NCBI GenBank assembly: GCA_017999615.1
Contig: JAGNLM010000001.1
Location: 514,549-578,548, forward strand
Direction: 5' to 3'
DNA from: Gammaproteobacteria bacterium
Lineage (GTDB): Bacteria > Pseudomonadota > Gammaproteobacteria > JAABTG01
Length of the DNA: 64,000 nt
The notes beneath the pieces are model-generated. The model worked only from the letters and a program-made list of their open reading frames with translations. It was not told the DNA's origin and searched no databases. This document shows, in pieces, positions 17,088-29,507 of this stretch. How positions within the stretch are numbered: the first letter of the stretch is position 1; every line of letters starts with the position of its first letter. The translations under genes and the position numbers were made by a program.

Positions 17088-18626
17088 TCAGCGCCGGGGT
17101 GGGCCGGCCTCTACGGTGGGGCGGGTGATGCGCCCGTCCAGGGTCACCGAGACTTCGCCCCGTTCCCGGAAGGCCTCCATCACCAGGTCCGAGATGAGGC
17201 GCCCGGTGGCCACCCGGTCCTCCATCTCCTTCAGCACGAGGTAGTTGTCGCCCCCCTCGGCGAGGAAGTCCGGCAGCACCACGCGATAGCGGGCCGCGGG
17301 GGCGAGCGGCTCGCCGGCCGCGGTGACGGCCCCGGCCCTGCCGTTCGTGATGGCGTAGCGCAGGCCCGAGACCTGCAGGAAACCTCCCGGGTTGTCCTGG
17401 GGGTCCAGGGAGGCCGAGCGGTCGAGCGCCGCCTGGACCTGGGCGCCGGTCAGGGTGCCCGTGACGAGCTCGTTGCCGAAGGGAAACGCCTGGTAGACGT
17501 CCTTCACCCGGACCTCGCCCGCCGGGATCGAGGCCCGGAAGCCGCCGCCGTTGAACAGGGCCATGTCGGCGGCGGTGAGCTCGCGCGCGAGGTCGGCCAG
17601 AAAGTTCCCGAAGTTGCTCTCCCCGCGCCGGATCCGCTCCCGGCTGGCGTCCAGCTCCACGGCGTTGCGCCCCACCACCACCGCGACCTCCTGCTCCAGC
17701 CGGTCGGCGAGGGCCCGCACTTCCGCGGCGAGCCTCGCGTCCTCCGGAACGCCCTCGTCCATCGGCAGGACCCGGTAGGCGACGACCTCGGCGCGGCCGT
17801 CACGCACCCGGAGGTCCAGGCGCCCCAGGTGGGTACCGCGGTCGCCTGCCTGGAGGACGGGAACGCCGTTCTCGATGAGGGGCTCCGGGAAGAGGTGGTG
17901 GTTGTGGCCGCCCACCACCAGGTCCACCCCCGGGACCTCCCGAGCCAGGCGGCGGTCCTCCGCCACGCCCAGATGGGAGAGCACGACCACCAGGTCGGCT
18001 TCCCGCTCCAGTCGGGGCACGAGTCGGCGAGCCGCCGCCACGGGGTCCTCGACGCGGATCCCGGCGATGTTCCGGGGGTGCGTGGTGGCGGTCAGCTCGT
18101 CGGTGACGAGCCCGAGCACCGCCACCCGAGGCCCGCCGGGCGGGGCCAGGACGACGGAGTCCCGCACCGGGAAGGGGCTCGGCTCGGCCCGCAGGTTGGC
18201 GGCCAGGATGGGGAAGCGGGCCTCTGCCAGGAGGTCGCGGAAGTGCGTCTGCCCATAGTCGAGCTCGTGGTTGCCCACGACCGCGGCGTCGACCCCCACG
18301 TCGCCGAGGAATCCCAGGTCGGGCAGACCGAGGAACACGGTGGAGGTCACCGTGCCCTGCAGGAGGTCCCCGGCGAAGAGCAGCAGCACGGGGCGCTCGG
18401 GATCCTCGGCGCGGACCGCGCGCGCCGCCGAGGCGAGCCGGGCGATGCCACCGAGGGTCCGGCCCGTCGCCGGGTCGGCGACCGGCTCGAGCTGCCCGTG
18501 GAGGTCGTTGAAGTGGAGAATCGTGAGGGCCTGTCCCTCCTCGGCGTGGCCGGGCGCCGCCGCTCCGAAGAGCAGGGTGAGCGTCAGCAGGCTGCGCGCC
18601 GGCAGGCTTCGCAACACCGCGCCCAT
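17088..18626 (-). CDS. Periplasmic 5'-nucleotidase/metallophosphatase (UshA-type)
   Basis: 512 residues. A signal peptide covers about residues 1-28 (LLTLTLLFGAAAPGHA). The metallophosphatase domain has ILHFNDLHGQLEP (about 36), LLFAGDLLQGT, VVGNHELDYG and GGHNHHLFPE, which are the di-metal ligands. The C-terminal 5'-nucleotidase domain (about 310-500) has ESNFGNFLADLARE, FNGGGFRASIPAGEV, FPFGNELVTGTLTG and a GGDNYLVLKEM near the end. The family hydrolyses extracytoplasmic nucleotides or UDP-sugars for salvage. Two lipoprotein-type features are absent. The start is 6 nt from the purB stop, so it is in the purB transcript. Confidence 0.93.
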   Translation of the reverse strand: MGAVLRSLPARSLLTLTLLFGAAAPGHAEEGQALTILHFNDLHGQLEPVADPATGRTLGGIARLASAARAVRAEDPERPVLLLFAGDLLQGTVTSTVFLGLPDLGFLGDVGVDAAVVGNHELDYGQTHFRDLLAEARFPILAANLRAEPSPFPVRDSVVLAPPGGPRVAVLGLVTDELTATTHPRNIAGIRVEDPVAAARRLVPRLEREADLVVVLSHLGVAEDRRLAREVPGVDLVVGGHNHHLFPEPLIENGVPVLQAGDRGTHLGRLDLRVRDGRAEVVAYRVLPMDEGVPEDARLAAEVRALADRLEQEVAVVVGRNAVELDASRERIRRGESNFGNFLADLARELTAADMALFNGGGFRASIPAGEVRVKDVYQAFPFGNELVTGTLTGAQVQAALDRSASLDPQDNPGGFLQVSGLRYAITNGRAGAVTAAGEPLAPAARYRVVLPDFLAEGGDNYLVLKEMEDRVATGRLISDLVMEAFRERGEVSVTLDGRITRPTVEAGPPRR

Positions 18627-18632
18627 GACGCC

Positions 18633-20916
<2,284 letters not shown>

Positions 20917-20961
20917 CGGGTGCCTCGCAAAAGGGAACGGTGGCAGGTTGGTTCGGGCGGG

Positions 20962-20967
20962 AGTATA
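20962..20967 (-). promoter_or_regulatory. uppP: Candidate -10 element upstream of uppP
   Basis: TATACT on the minus strand, 46 nt upstream of the uppP ATG. No convincing -35 hexamer is seen at standard spacing, so this is a low-confidence call. Confidence 0.25.
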
Positions 20968-20989
20968 CCTGCACACTGGATCCCGTACC

Positions 20990-21005
20990 GGCCGGTGGAC
21001 CGGCC
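20990..21005. repeat. Perfect inverted repeat in the uppP/trpB2 divergent intergenic region
   Basis: GGCCGGT-GG-ACCGGCC, with 7-bp arms and a 2-nt centre, lies roughly midway in the 179-nt region between the two divergent genes. It may be an operator or just GC-rich self-complementarity. The spacing to either start does not decide. Confidence 0.4.
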
Positions 21006-21095
21006 GCGGCCTGTTGTGGCCCGGACATGGCACTCGACGGTGGTGCGGCAAAGCTTCTTGACCCCGTAGACCATCGGCTCCGAGGAGGTTCAGCC

Positions 21096-22460
21096 GTGCA
21101 CACGAAGATCCTGCTGGACGAGAACGAGATCCCGACCCACTGGTACAACGTGGTGGCCGACATGCCGAACCCGCCGTACCCGTCGTTCGGGTCCGACGGC
21201 AAGCCGCTGAAGCCGGAGATGATGCTGGCGATCTTCCCCGGCAACCTCCTGGAGCAGGAGGTGTCCCGGGAGCGCTGGGTCCCCATCCCCGAAGCGGTGC
21301 GGGAGATCTACCGGATCTGGCGCCCCTCGCCCCTGGTGCGGGCGCACCGCCTGGAGCAGATGCTCGGCACCCCCGCCAGGATCTACTTCAAGAACGAGTC
21401 GGTCTCACCGGCCGGGTCCCACAAGCCCAACTCGGCGGTGGCCCAGGCCTATTTCAACAAGATGGCGGGTTTCAATCGCCTCACCACCGAGACCGGCGCC
21501 GGCCAGTGGGGCAGCGCGCTCTCCATGGCGGCCGAGATGCTCGGGATGCAGGCGCGGGTCTTCATGGTGAAGGTGAGCTACGAGCAGAAGCCCTTCCGCC
21601 GCTCCATGATGAAGACCTGGGGTGCGGAGGTCTTCGCGAGCCCCTCGGAGCTCACGCAGGCGGGGCGCTCGGTGCTCGCGAAGGACCCGAACAGCCCGGG
21701 CAGCCTGGGCATCGCGATCTCGGAAGCGGTGGAGGAGGCGGCCTCGCGCAAGGACACCAACTACACGCTCGGCTCGGTGCTGAACCACGTGCTGCTGCAC
21801 CAGACCGTGATCGGCCTGGAGGCCAAGAAACAATTCGACAAGGTCGGGGACTACCCGGACGTGATCTTCGCCCCCTGCGGCGGCGGCTGCAACCTGGCCG
21901 GCCTGAGCTTCCCGTTCCTCGCCGACAAGGCGGCCGGCGACAAGAGGGCGCGAAATCTCCGCATCGTCGCGGTCGAGCCCTCCTCCTGCCCGACCCTGAC
22001 CAAGGGGGTGTTCGCCTATGACTTCGGCGACGCCTCTGGCTACACGCCCCTGATGAAGATGTACACCCTGGGCCACGACTTCATGCCCCCCGGGATCCAC
22101 GCGGGAGGGTTGCGCTATCACGGCGCCGCGCCGCTCGTCTCCCAGTTGGTCCACGAGAAGCTGCTGGAGGCGGTGGCGGTGCCCCAACTGGCGACCTTCG
22201 AGGCGGGCGTGATGTTCGCGCGCGCCGAGGGCATCATCCCGGCCCCCGAGTCCTCACACGCGATCCGCGCCTGCGTCGAGGAGGCGCTGCGCTGCAAGGA
22301 GACGGGCGAGCCGAAGACGCTCCTGTTCAACCTGTCCGGGCACGGCCATTTCGACATGGCCTCCTACGACAAGTACTTCGCCGGGGACCTCGAGGACTAC
22401 GAGTACCCGGAGAGCGCCATCCACGAGGCGCTCCAGCGGTTACCCAAGGTCGCGGAGTAG
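21096..22460 (+). CDS. trpB: Tryptophan synthase beta-like enzyme, TrpB2 type
   Basis: 454 residues from a GTG at 21096 with GGAGG 9 nt upstream. The length and features are those of TrpB2: an N-terminal extension [35 protein letters not shown], the PLP lysine in [19 protein letters not shown] (about 111), [19 protein letters not shown], and the phosphate loop CGGGCNLAG (about 265). No trpA lies nearby, which is usual for TrpB2. The enzyme makes tryptophan from indole and serine, or salvages indole. Its 3' end overlaps the convergent S9 peptidase gene by 21 nt. Confidence 0.93.
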   Translation: MHTKILLDENEIPTHWYNVVADMPNPPYPSFGSDGKPLKPEMMLAIFPGNLLEQEVSRERWVPIPEAVREIYRIWRPSPLVRAHRLEQMLGTPARIYFKNESVSPAGSHKPNSAVAQAYFNKMAGFNRLTTETGAGQWGSALSMAAEMLGMQARVFMVKVSYEQKPFRRSMMKTWGAEVFASPSELTQAGRSVLAKDPNSPGSLGIAISEAVEEAASRKDTNYTLGSVLNHVLLHQTVIGLEAKKQFDKVGDYPDVIFAPCGGGCNLAGLSFPFLADKAAGDKRARNLRIVAVEPSSCPTLTKGVFAYDFGDASGYTPLMKMYTLGHDFMPPGIHAGGLRYHGAAPLVSQLVHEKLLEAVAVPQLATFEAGVMFARAEGIIPAPESSHAIRACVEEALRCKETGEPKTLLFNLSGHGHFDMASYDKYFAGDLEDYEYPESAIHEALQRLPKVAE

Positions 22461-24353
22461 GGAGAGACCGAGGCCGAGCGCGCGGCGGTAGAACGCGAGC
22501 TCGGCCTCCAGGCAGCGGCGGATGGTCTCGGCCTGGTGGAAGCCGTGCTGCTCCCCCGGGAAGGCGAGGTACTCCGCCGCGATGCCTCGCTCGCGCAGGG
22601 CGCCCACCATGCGCTCGGTCTGGTCGGGGGGAACGACGCGGTCCTCGAGCCCCTGGAAGAAGATCACCGGCGCCCTGATCCGGTCGGCGTGGTGCAGGGG
22701 AGAGCGCGCCCGGTAGGTCTCGGCGGCCTCGGGATAGGGGCCCACCAGGCGGTCCAGGTAGTGCGACTCGAATTTGTGGGTGTCGCGCGCGAGGGTCTCC
22801 AGGTCACTCACCCCGTAGTAGACCGCTCCTGCCCGGAACGTCTGCCCGGAGGCGAGCGCCGCCAGGACGGTGAAGCCGCCCGCGCTCGAGCCTCGTATGG
22901 CGATTCGCCGGGGGTCGACCTCCCCGACCTCCGCGAGGTGGCGCGCCGCCGCCACGCAGTCCGCTACGTCCACCAGCCCCCAGCGGCCCTCCAGGCGCTG
23001 GCGGTACGCCCGCCCGTAGCCGCTGCTGCCACCGTAATTGACGTCGGCGAAGGCGAAGCCGCGGGTCGTCCAGAACTGCACGACCGCGTCGAAGGCCGGG
23101 GTCGCGGCACCCGTCGGCCCGCCGTGGCACCGGACCAGCAGGGGCGGACGCTCGCCGGCAGGGGCGGTCGCCTCGGGATTGCGGGGGCGGTAGAAGAGGG
23201 CGTGGGCGTGGGCGCCGCCCGCGGCGGGGAAGGTGACCGCCCGGGGCCGGGAGAGCCAGTCGGGCGCGAGGGGGACTGAGCCCCCCTCGCGCAGGACGTC
23301 GAGTTGCCCCGTGGCGGGGTCCAGGCGGAGCACGGCGGTGTCGGTGTCCGGGCTCGCCCCGGTGAAGACGACGCCGTCGCCGTCCGGCCAGAGGTCCGCG
23401 ACGAGGGTGAAGGGGGTGGGGAGGGTCTCCAGGGCGGACCCGGGGGCCGCGATGCGGCCGAGATGCCAGCTGCCGTCGCGGGCAAAGGCGCAGACGACGG
23501 ACCCGTCGCCGAGGACTGCATAGGTACTCATGCCGAACAGCCACTGGGGCAGCCCGAACTCCGCCTCGGCCGCCGCCAGTGCCTCCAGCCGGCCCCGCGT
23601 CCAGCGGTACAGGTTCCACCACCCGCTGCGGTCGGAGACGAAGCACAGGCTGCCGTCCGCACCCCACTCGGGCTGGAACACCGACTCCCCGGGGCCGCCG
23701 GCCACCGTCACGGTCCGTTCCGGTACGCCGTCCGCTCCGAGCTCCGCCACCCGCAACCGGGTGCCGTCCCAGGGCATGTCCGGGTGGTCCCACTCGAGCC
23801 AGGCGAGGCTTGCGCCGTCGGGAGAGGCGCGGGGCGAGGCGAGAAAGTCGGGTCCGGCGACGAGCGTCCGCGCCGGGCTGCCCCGCCCCGCAGCAAGTCC
23901 GAAGGCCACCAGCGAGGAGCGCGGCTCGGCCCCGGACGCGAGCTCCTCGCGCACACAGAGCAGGCGTCCCCGCGCCGGGTCCAGCGCCAGGTCCGCGTGC
24001 CGCCAGGGGCCGGACTGGCCGAGTAGTTCCGGGTCGGCCCCGGACGCCTGCCGGTAGACCTGCTGGTCGTGGAGATTGACGAAGTACACCGTGCCCGCGC
24101 GGACTGCGTAAGCGCCCCCGCCGTACTCGTGGACCCGGCTGCGCACGCTGTAGGCGGGCGGCGTCAGGTCGCTCGCGACGCCGCCCGCAGGGCGCCGCAC
24201 CAGTACCGTGCGACCGCCTTCGAAGGGGCGGGTCTCGGTCCAGTAGCTGACGCCCTCGTCCACCCGGGGTGACCCGAGGCGGACGGAGGCCGCGGCCACG
24301 TCCGCCGGTCCCAGGGGTGAGGCCCAGCTCCCGTACGGAACCTCTCGCGTCAT
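22440..24353 (-). CDS. Prolyl oligopeptidase-family (S9) peptidase
   Basis: 637 residues. The N-terminal two-thirds (about 1-390) is a beta-propeller-like region, rich in strands ending in D/E-G turns. The C-terminal alpha/beta-hydrolase (about 400-637) has the nucleophile in [18 protein letters not shown] (Ser about 489), the Asp in [18 protein letters not shown] (about 572) and the His in [14 protein letters not shown] (about 605). No signal peptide is present, so it is cytoplasmic. The family cleaves small peptides; DPP4/acylaminoacyl-peptidase-type specificity cannot be told apart here. It overlaps trpB2 by 21 nt at the 3' end. Confidence 0.92.
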   Translation of the reverse strand: MTREVPYGSWASPLGPADVAAASVRLGSPRVDEGVSYWTETRPFEGGRTVLVRRPAGGVASDLTPPAYSVRSRVHEYGGGAYAVRAGTVYFVNLHDQQVYRQASGADPELLGQSGPWRHADLALDPARGRLLCVREELASGAEPRSSLVAFGLAAGRGSPARTLVAGPDFLASPRASPDGASLAWLEWDHPDMPWDGTRLRVAELGADGVPERTVTVAGGPGESVFQPEWGADGSLCFVSDRSGWWNLYRWTRGRLEALAAAEAEFGLPQWLFGMSTYAVLGDGSVVCAFARDGSWHLGRIAAPGSALETLPTPFTLVADLWPDGDGVVFTGASPDTDTAVLRLDPATGQLDVLREGGSVPLAPDWLSRPRAVTFPAAGGAHAHALFYRPRNPEATAPAGERPPLLVRCHGGPTGAATPAFDAVVQFWTTRGFAFADVNYGGSSGYGRAYRQRLEGRWGLVDVADCVAAARHLAEVGEVDPRRIAIRGSSAGGFTVLAALASGQTFRAGAVYYGVSDLETLARDTHKFESHYLDRLVGPYPEAAETYRARSPLHHADRIRAPVIFFQGLEDRVVPPDQTERMVGALRERGIAAEYLAFPGEQHGFHQAETIRRCLEAELAFYRRALGLGLSLLRDLG

Positions 24354-24414
24354 CGGTCTCGCACCGCCGTCCGCCCGCGCCGGGGCACCTCCGGGGGACC
24401 GCCGCCTGCGCCGG

Positions 24415-27075
24415 CTATCGGGCCGCGATCTGCAGGAGCACGTAGGGCAGGATGCCGCCTTGCAGGTAGTACTCCCACTCCTTGGGCGTGTCGATCCGGA
24501 CCCGGACCTTGAAGCGGGTCACGTCCCCGGCGGGCGAGGTGGCCAGGACGGCGATCTGCCGCACGCCACCCTCCAACCCCTCCAGGTCGAAGGTCTCGCG
24601 CCCCGTGAGGCCCAGGGTGCCCGCGTCCTGGTCGTCGAGGAACTGCAGCGGCAGCACCCCCATCCCCACCAAGTTGGAGCGGTGGATGCGCTCGTAGCTG
24701 CTGGCGATGACGGCGCGCACACCGAGCAGGCGCGGCCCCTTGCCCGCCCAGTCCCGGGACGAGCCGCTGCCGTACTCCTTCCCGGCAAGGATGACGAGCG
24801 GCACCCCCTCGGACTGGTAGCGCATCGCCGCGTCGTAGATGCTGAGCGTCTCGCCCGAGGGCTGATGCACCGTCCAGCCGCCCTCGGTGCCCGGTGCCAT
24901 CAGGTTGCGCAGGCGGATGTTGGCGAAGGTCCCGCGCACCATCACCTCGTGATTGCCACGCCGGGCCCCGTAGGAATTGAAGTCCTTCGGCGCCACGCCG
25001 TGGGCGACGAGGTAGTGCCCGGCGGGGCTGTCCGCCTTGATGGAACCGGCGGGAGAGATGTGGTCGGTGGTGATGCTGTCACCGAGGATGGCGAGGGCCC
25101 GCGCGCCCCGGATCTCCTGGATCCCCGGGGGGCCGATCCCCTCGAAGTAGGGCGGGTGGCGGACGTAGGTTGACTCGGGGTCCCAGGGGAAGCGGTCCGT
25201 CGCCGGGACGTCGAGCGCGTTCCAGCGGGCGTCTCCGGCGAAGACGTCGCGGTAGACGCGCCGATACATGTCCGCGTCGATCGCCTCCGCGAGCACGTCC
25301 TGCACCTCGCGCTGGGTCGGCCAGACGTCGCGCAGGAACACCGGCAGGCCGTCGGAGCCCGTGCCGAGGGGCTCGGTCGTGAGGTCCACGTCCAGGGTGC
25401 CCACCAGGGCGTAGGCCACCACCAGCGGGGGCGAGGCGAGGTAGTTCATCTTCACCTCGGCGTGCACCCGCCCCTCGAAGTTGCGGTTTCCCGAGAGCAC
25501 CGAGCAGGCGGTGATGTCCCCCTCGCGCAGGGCGTGGCTCACCGCCTCGGGGAGCGGGCCGGAGTTTCCGATGCAGGTGGTGCACCCGTACCCCACGACC
25601 GCGAAGCCCTGCTGCTCCAGGGGCGCGAGGAGCCCGGACCGGCGCAGGTATTCCGTCACCACCTGGGAGCCGGGTGCCAGGCTGGTCTTCACCCACGGCC
25701 TCACCTTGAGGCCGCGCTCGCCCGCCCTCTTCGCGACCAGTCCCGCGGCGACCATGGCCGCGGGGTTGGAGGTATTGGTGCAACTGGTGATCGCCGCGAT
25801 CACCACCGCGCCGTCCCGGAGCTCCACCTGGCCCTCACCGATCCAGACCCGGGCGCTGCCGCTACCGACACGGTCCCGCGTGGCGGAGGCCAGGGCCTCC
25901 CGGAAGGAGGCCTGGGCGGATGCCAGGGGGACCCGGTCCTGGGGCCGTTTGGGACCGGCGAGGCACGGCTGCACGGTGGACAGGTCGAGCTCGAGCCGGT
26001 CGCTGTATTGGGGCACGGGTGTGCCCGGCTCGCGGAACAGGCCCTGGTGCCGGGCATAGGCCTCGACCAGTGCCACCTGCTCGGGTGGGCGCCCGGTGAG
26101 CTCCAGGAACCTCAAGGTCTCCGCGTCGATGGGGAAGACGCCGCAGGTCGCCCCGTACTCGGGGGCCATGTTGGCCAGCGTGGCCCGGTCCGCGAGCGGC
26201 AGCGCGTCGAGCCCGTCCCCGCAGAACTCGACGAATTTCCCCACGACCCCCTTGCGGCGCAGCATCTGGGTGACGGTGAGGACCAGGTCGGTCGCCGTCG
26301 CGCCCTCCGGAAGGCGCCCGGTCAGGCGAAATCCGACCACCGGGGGGATCAACATGCTGATCGGCTGGCCCAGCATCGCCGCCTCGGCCTCGATCCCGCC
26401 CACTCCCCAGCCGAGGACGCCGAGGCCGTTGACCATGGTAGTGTGCGAGTCGGTGCCGACGACCGTGTCGGGATAGGCGCGCCACAGACCGTCTCTCTCG
26501 ACCGAGAACACCACCCGGGCGAGGTGCTCCAGGTTGACCTGGTGGACGATGCCCGTGTCCGGCGGGACCACACGGAAATTGGCGAAGGCCTGCTGGCCCC
26601 AGCGCAGGAATGCGTAGCGTTCGCGGTTGCGCTCGAGCTCGAGGCGCGCGTTCTGCTCGAAGGCCTCGGGTGTCCCGTAGTAGTCCACCATCACCGAGTG
26701 GTCCACCACGAGCTCGGCCGGTGTCAGGGGACTGATGCGCCGGGGGTCCCCGCCGAGGGCGGCCATGGCATCGCGCAGGGCCGCCAGGTCGACGATCGCC
26801 GGGACCCCCGTGAAGTCCTGAAGCAGCACGCGCGCCGGGGCGAAGGCCGTCTCGCGCTCGGCGTTGTCGCCGGGGCTCCACTCGGCGAGCGCCCGGATGT
26901 CCTCGGCGCCGACGTTGACCCCGTCCTCGTGGCGCAGCAGGTTCTCGAGGAGGACCTTGAGGGAGAACGGCAGCCGCGTCAGGTCAAAGTGCTGGCCGAG
27001 GCGGGCGAGGCTGAAGACCTCGTAGTCGCGTCCGCCGACCGTCAGGGTCGTGCGGGTCTGAAAGCTGTTGCTCAT
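24415..27075 (-). CDS. acnA: Aconitate hydratase A
   Basis: 886 residues, the AcnA/IRP type length. The 4Fe-4S cysteines are in [15 protein letters not shown] (about 430) and [17 protein letters not shown] (about 497-500). Other landmarks are [32 protein letters not shown] (about 210), [22 protein letters not shown] and [24 protein letters not shown] in the swivel domain. It isomerises citrate and isocitrate. Its direction matches the nearby korDABC operon, which also serves 2-oxoglutarate metabolism. A tRNA-Ser and a lipocalin gene on the other strand lie between them. Confidence 0.98.
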   Translation of the reverse strand: MSNSFQTRTTLTVGGRDYEVFSLARLGQHFDLTRLPFSLKVLLENLLRHEDGVNVGAEDIRALAEWSPGDNAERETAFAPARVLLQDFTGVPAIVDLAALRDAMAALGGDPRRISPLTPAELVVDHSVMVDYYGTPEAFEQNARLELERNRERYAFLRWGQQAFANFRVVPPDTGIVHQVNLEHLARVVFSVERDGLWRAYPDTVVGTDSHTTMVNGLGVLGWGVGGIEAEAAMLGQPISMLIPPVVGFRLTGRLPEGATATDLVLTVTQMLRRKGVVGKFVEFCGDGLDALPLADRATLANMAPEYGATCGVFPIDAETLRFLELTGRPPEQVALVEAYARHQGLFREPGTPVPQYSDRLELDLSTVQPCLAGPKRPQDRVPLASAQASFREALASATRDRVGSGSARVWIGEGQVELRDGAVVIAAITSCTNTSNPAAMVAAGLVAKRAGERGLKVRPWVKTSLAPGSQVVTEYLRRSGLLAPLEQQGFAVVGYGCTTCIGNSGPLPEAVSHALREGDITACSVLSGNRNFEGRVHAEVKMNYLASPPLVVAYALVGTLDVDLTTEPLGTGSDGLPVFLRDVWPTQREVQDVLAEAIDADMYRRVYRDVFAGDARWNALDVPATDRFPWDPESTYVRHPPYFEGIGPPGIQEIRGARALAILGDSITTDHISPAGSIKADSPAGHYLVAHGVAPKDFNSYGARRGNHEVMVRGTFANIRLRNLMAPGTEGGWTVHQPSGETLSIYDAAMRYQSEGVPLVILAGKEYGSGSSRDWAGKGPRLLGVRAVIASSYERIHRSNLVGMGVLPLQFLDDQDAGTLGLTGRETFDLEGLEGGVRQIAVLATSPAGDVTRFKVRVRIDTPKEWEYYLQGGILPYVLLQIAAR

Positions 27076-27115
27076 CGGGGGGGGGCGGCTCCGGTCCTGG
27101 AGGCAATGAGGCCGG

Positions 27116-27121
27116 ATTATA
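27116..27121 (-). promoter_or_regulatory. acnA: Candidate -10 element of acnA
   Basis: A perfect TATAAT on the minus strand, 41 nt upstream of the acnA ATG, in a GC-rich stretch. The -35 position at 16-18 nt is GC-rich and unlike consensus, so an activator may be needed if this is real. Confidence 0.4.
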
Positions 27122-27265
27122 CGGCCAGGGCCTCGAATCCCGGGCAGTATACGTTGCCAGGGTCGCCGGCCGTGGTTTACCCTTCCGCCCCTGCCTGTGC
27201 CCTGACGGGCGCGTCGGCCTGCACGACTCCAGGAAGGGGACCCGCAGGCGAGATGGGCAGCCGCC

Positions 27266-27356
27266 GGAGAGGTGGCCGAGTGGTTGAAGGCGCACGCCTG
27301 GAAAGCGTGTATACGCTAAAACCGTATCGTGGGTTCGAATCCCACCCTCTCCGCCA
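27266..27356 (+). tRNA. tRNA-Ser(GGA)
   Basis: 91 nt including an encoded CCA. The acceptor stem GGAGAGG (27266-27272) pairs with CCTCTCC (27346-27352). The D-arm reads GGCCGAGTGGTTGAAGGC. The anticodon GGA is at 27300-27302 within CCTGGAAAG. A long class II variable arm (TATACGCTAAAACCGTAT region) and the T-arm GGGTTCGAATCCC follow. The variable arm and D-arm are those of bacterial tRNA-Ser reading UCC/UCU. Confidence 0.97.
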
Positions 27357-27387
27357 ACCCCACTGCCCCCCCGACAGGTGCGTGACC

Positions 27388-27963
27388 ATGCCCGACCCCA
27401 CCGGCGCGAGCCGTTCCCTCAGGCTGGCCGTGCACTTCGCGGCCGTCCTCCTGACCGCACTGCTCGGGACGAGCGGGTGTTCCACCGCGCCCCCCGAGGG
27501 GGTCTCCGCCGTCACGCCCTTCGACATCGAGCGCTACCTCGGCAAGTGGTACGAGATCGCGCGTCTCGACCACTCCTTCGAGCGGGGTCTCACCGACGTC
27601 AGCGCCACCTATCGCCTGCGGGCGGACGGTAGCGTCGAGGTGGTGAACCGGGGCTACGACCCGAAGCGGGGGGGCTGGCGGGAGGCGGTCGGGCGGGCAC
27701 TCTTCACCGGTGACCGCGGCCGCGGTTCGCTGAAGGTCTCCTTCTTCGGGCCCTTCTACGGTGGCTACCACGTGGTGGCGCTCGACCAGAAGGAGTACGC
27801 GTGGTCCCTGGTGATGGGCCCCGACCGGGACTACCTCTGGATCCTGGCCCGCGAGAAGCGGCTGCCCGAGGACGTCCGGGCGCGGCTCCTGGAGCAGGCC
27901 CGGGGTTACGGCATCGACGTCGGCGGGCTGATCTGGGTCGAGCAGTCGCGCGGCGATGGTTGA
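27388..27963 (+). CDS. blc: Blc-like outer-membrane lipocalin
   Basis: 191 residues. The N-terminal hydrophobic segment (about 11-30) ends LLGTSGC, an approximate lipobox, so it is probably a lipoprotein; the -3 residue is not Leu. The lipocalin signature is ERYLGKWYEIARLDHSFERGL (about 46-66, with the invariant G-x-W), then SATYRLRADGSVEVVNRGYD and a closing YLWILAREKRLP. Blc-type lipocalins bind lysophospholipids or fatty acids at the envelope. It starts 31 nt after the tRNA-Ser and may be read through from it. Confidence 0.9.
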   Translation: MPDPTGASRSLRLAVHFAAVLLTALLGTSGCSTAPPEGVSAVTPFDIERYLGKWYEIARLDHSFERGLTDVSATYRLRADGSVEVVNRGYDPKRGGWREAVGRALFTGDRGRGSLKVSFFGPFYGGYHVVALDQKEYAWSLVMGPDRDYLWILAREKRLPEDVRARLLEQARGYGIDVGGLIWVEQSRGDG

Positions 27964-28025
27964 GCCGGCGCGGGGCGGCTGATCCCGTGGTGCGCTGTCC
28001 CGGACCACGCTGAGCACGCGCCGCG

Positions 28026-28052
28026 CAGGGCGCCCGTCTCCGGGGCTATTTT
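28026..28052 (+). terminator. Possible terminator after the lipocalin gene
   Basis: A short GC hairpin (GCCC...GGGC around CCGTCTCCGGGG) is followed by TATTTTT. The stem is only 4-5 bp, so this is weak. Confidence 0.3.
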
Positions 28053-28083
28053 TCGACGGATTTCTCGGGACGCACGGTGGTGG

Positions 28084-28623
28084 TCAGGCGCCCCGGACGT
28101 ACTCCAGGCCTTTGCGGAAGGCCGTCAGATTCAACTCCCGGGTGGTCTTCGGCACGGATTCGCCCACCGCCTTCTCCAGCGCCTCCGGCGAGACGACCGA
28201 CGTGAGGCCCGCGAACACCCCGACCATCACGGCGTTGAGGATGATGCGCCGCCCCAGCTCTTCGGCAAACCGCGAAGCAGGGACCCCGAACGCCCGCGCG
28301 CCCTCGGGCAGGGGCCGGTCGAGCGTGATGAGCTCGCTCTCGTAGATGAGGAGCCCCCCCGGCTTGAGCGTCGCCCCGAATTGCCGGTAGGCGTCGGGGG
28401 ACATCAGGATCAGGATGTCCGCGTGCTTGACGTAGGGGTAGCCGATGGGGGCGTCGGAGACGGTGACCTGGGCGCTCGACGCGCTCCCCCGGGCCTCGGG
28501 TCCGAAGGACTGGAGCACGGTCGCGTGCTTCCCATCGTAGATGGACGCGCCCATCCCGATGATCATCCCGCAGCGGATGACACCCTGACCGCCGAGGCCG
28601 CTGACCCGGATCTCCGTTTTCAT
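28084..28623 (-). CDS. korC: 2-oxoacid:ferredoxin oxidoreductase, gamma subunit
   Basis: 179 residues. The N-terminus EIRVSGLGGQGVIRCGMIIG is the family glycine-rich start, followed by ATVLQSFGPEARGSASSAQVTVSD and YPYVKHADILILMSPDAYRQF. This is the gamma domain of PFOR/KGOR-type enzymes, thought to bind CoA. It is last in a four-gene operon, overlapping korB by 4 nt. Confidence 0.93.
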   Translation of the reverse strand: MKTEIRVSGLGGQGVIRCGMIIGMGASIYDGKHATVLQSFGPEARGSASSAQVTVSDAPIGYPYVKHADILILMSPDAYRQFGATLKPGGLLIYESELITLDRPLPEGARAFGVPASRFAEELGRRIILNAVMVGVFAGLTSVVSPEALEKAVGESVPKTTRELNLTAFRKGLEYVRGA

Positions 28624-29507
28624 CGCGCACCCCAGGGCCGATACTGCTCGCCGATGACCTTCGCGTGGTGGCCGTTCATCGCATCGAGCCAGGTTGGCCG
28701 ATCCCGGTCGACGAACTTGCCCACCGCGATCTCCCCCTGGTACCCGATGTCCAGCTCCGCCGTGGGGGCACCGTGCTTGAGGACACTGTTTTCCTTGTAG
28801 TACTTCAGCTGCTCCACACCGTTGCCCAGACGGTTCCTCCGGGAGTAGAGGGTAGGGCAGGGCGCCAGGACCTCGACGAAGGAAAACCCTTTCTTATTCA
28901 TGGCCTCCTTCATGGCCCGGGTCAGCTGCTTCACGTGGTACACGGTCCAGCGGGCCACGTACACCGCGCCGCAGGCGTCGGCCAGGTGAGGGAGGTTGAA
29001 GGACGGCTCGTAATTGCCGAAGGGCATCGTGGTCTGGATGGCCCCCGGAGGCGTGGTGGGGGCCACCTGGCCTCCCGTCATGCCGTAGGTGAAGTTGTTC
29101 ACGCAGATGACGGTGAGGTCCATGTTGCGGCGCGCGGCGTGGATGAAGTGGTTCCCGCCGATCGCGAAGAGATCCCCGTCCCCCGAGAAGACCACGACCT
29201 TGAGCTCGGGATTCGCGAGCTTCATGCCCGTGGCGAAGGGGATCGCCCGGCCGTGGGTGGTGTGGAAGGAGTCGAGATTCACGTAACCGGCTACGCGGCC
29301 GGTGCAGCCGATTCCGCTCACGAGCGTCGTCTTGTCGAGGTCCAGGCCCGACTCGGCCAGCGCGCGGCCGAAGCAGTTGACGGCGGTCCCGATGCCGCAA
29401 CCCGGACACCACATGTGGGGCATGCGGTCCTTGCGCAGGAAGGGAAGGACCGCGTGCTCCGGCGTTTCCTCGACCCCGCAGACGGCTTGTTCTTCGCAGG
29501 CGCTCAT
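28620..29507 (-). CDS. korB: 2-oxoacid:ferredoxin oxidoreductase, beta subunit (TPP-binding)
   Basis: 295 residues from the ATG at 29507; the frame is open upstream only inside korA. The cluster ligands are in MPHMWCPGCGIGTAV (about 31-38) and SGIGCTGRVAGY. The TPP motif is VVFSGDGDLFAIGGNHFIHAARRN through VNNFTYGMTGGQ. It catalyses the TPP-dependent decarboxylation half of the reaction. Ligand spacing and the partner genes favour 2-oxoglutarate over pyruvate, but specificity is not proved. It overlaps korA and korC by 4 nt each. Confidence 0.94.
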   Translation of the reverse strand: MSACEEQAVCGVEETPEHAVLPFLRKDRMPHMWCPGCGIGTAVNCFGRALAESGLDLDKTTLVSGIGCTGRVAGYVNLDSFHTTHGRAIPFATGMKLANPELKVVVFSGDGDLFAIGGNHFIHAARRNMDLTVICVNNFTYGMTGGQVAPTTPPGAIQTTMPFGNYEPSFNLPHLADACGAVYVARWTVYHVKQLTRAMKEAMNKKGFSFVEVLAPCPTLYSRRNRLGNGVEQLKYYKENSVLKHGAPTAELDIGYQGEIAVGKFVDRDRPTWLDAMNGHHAKVIGEQYRPWGAR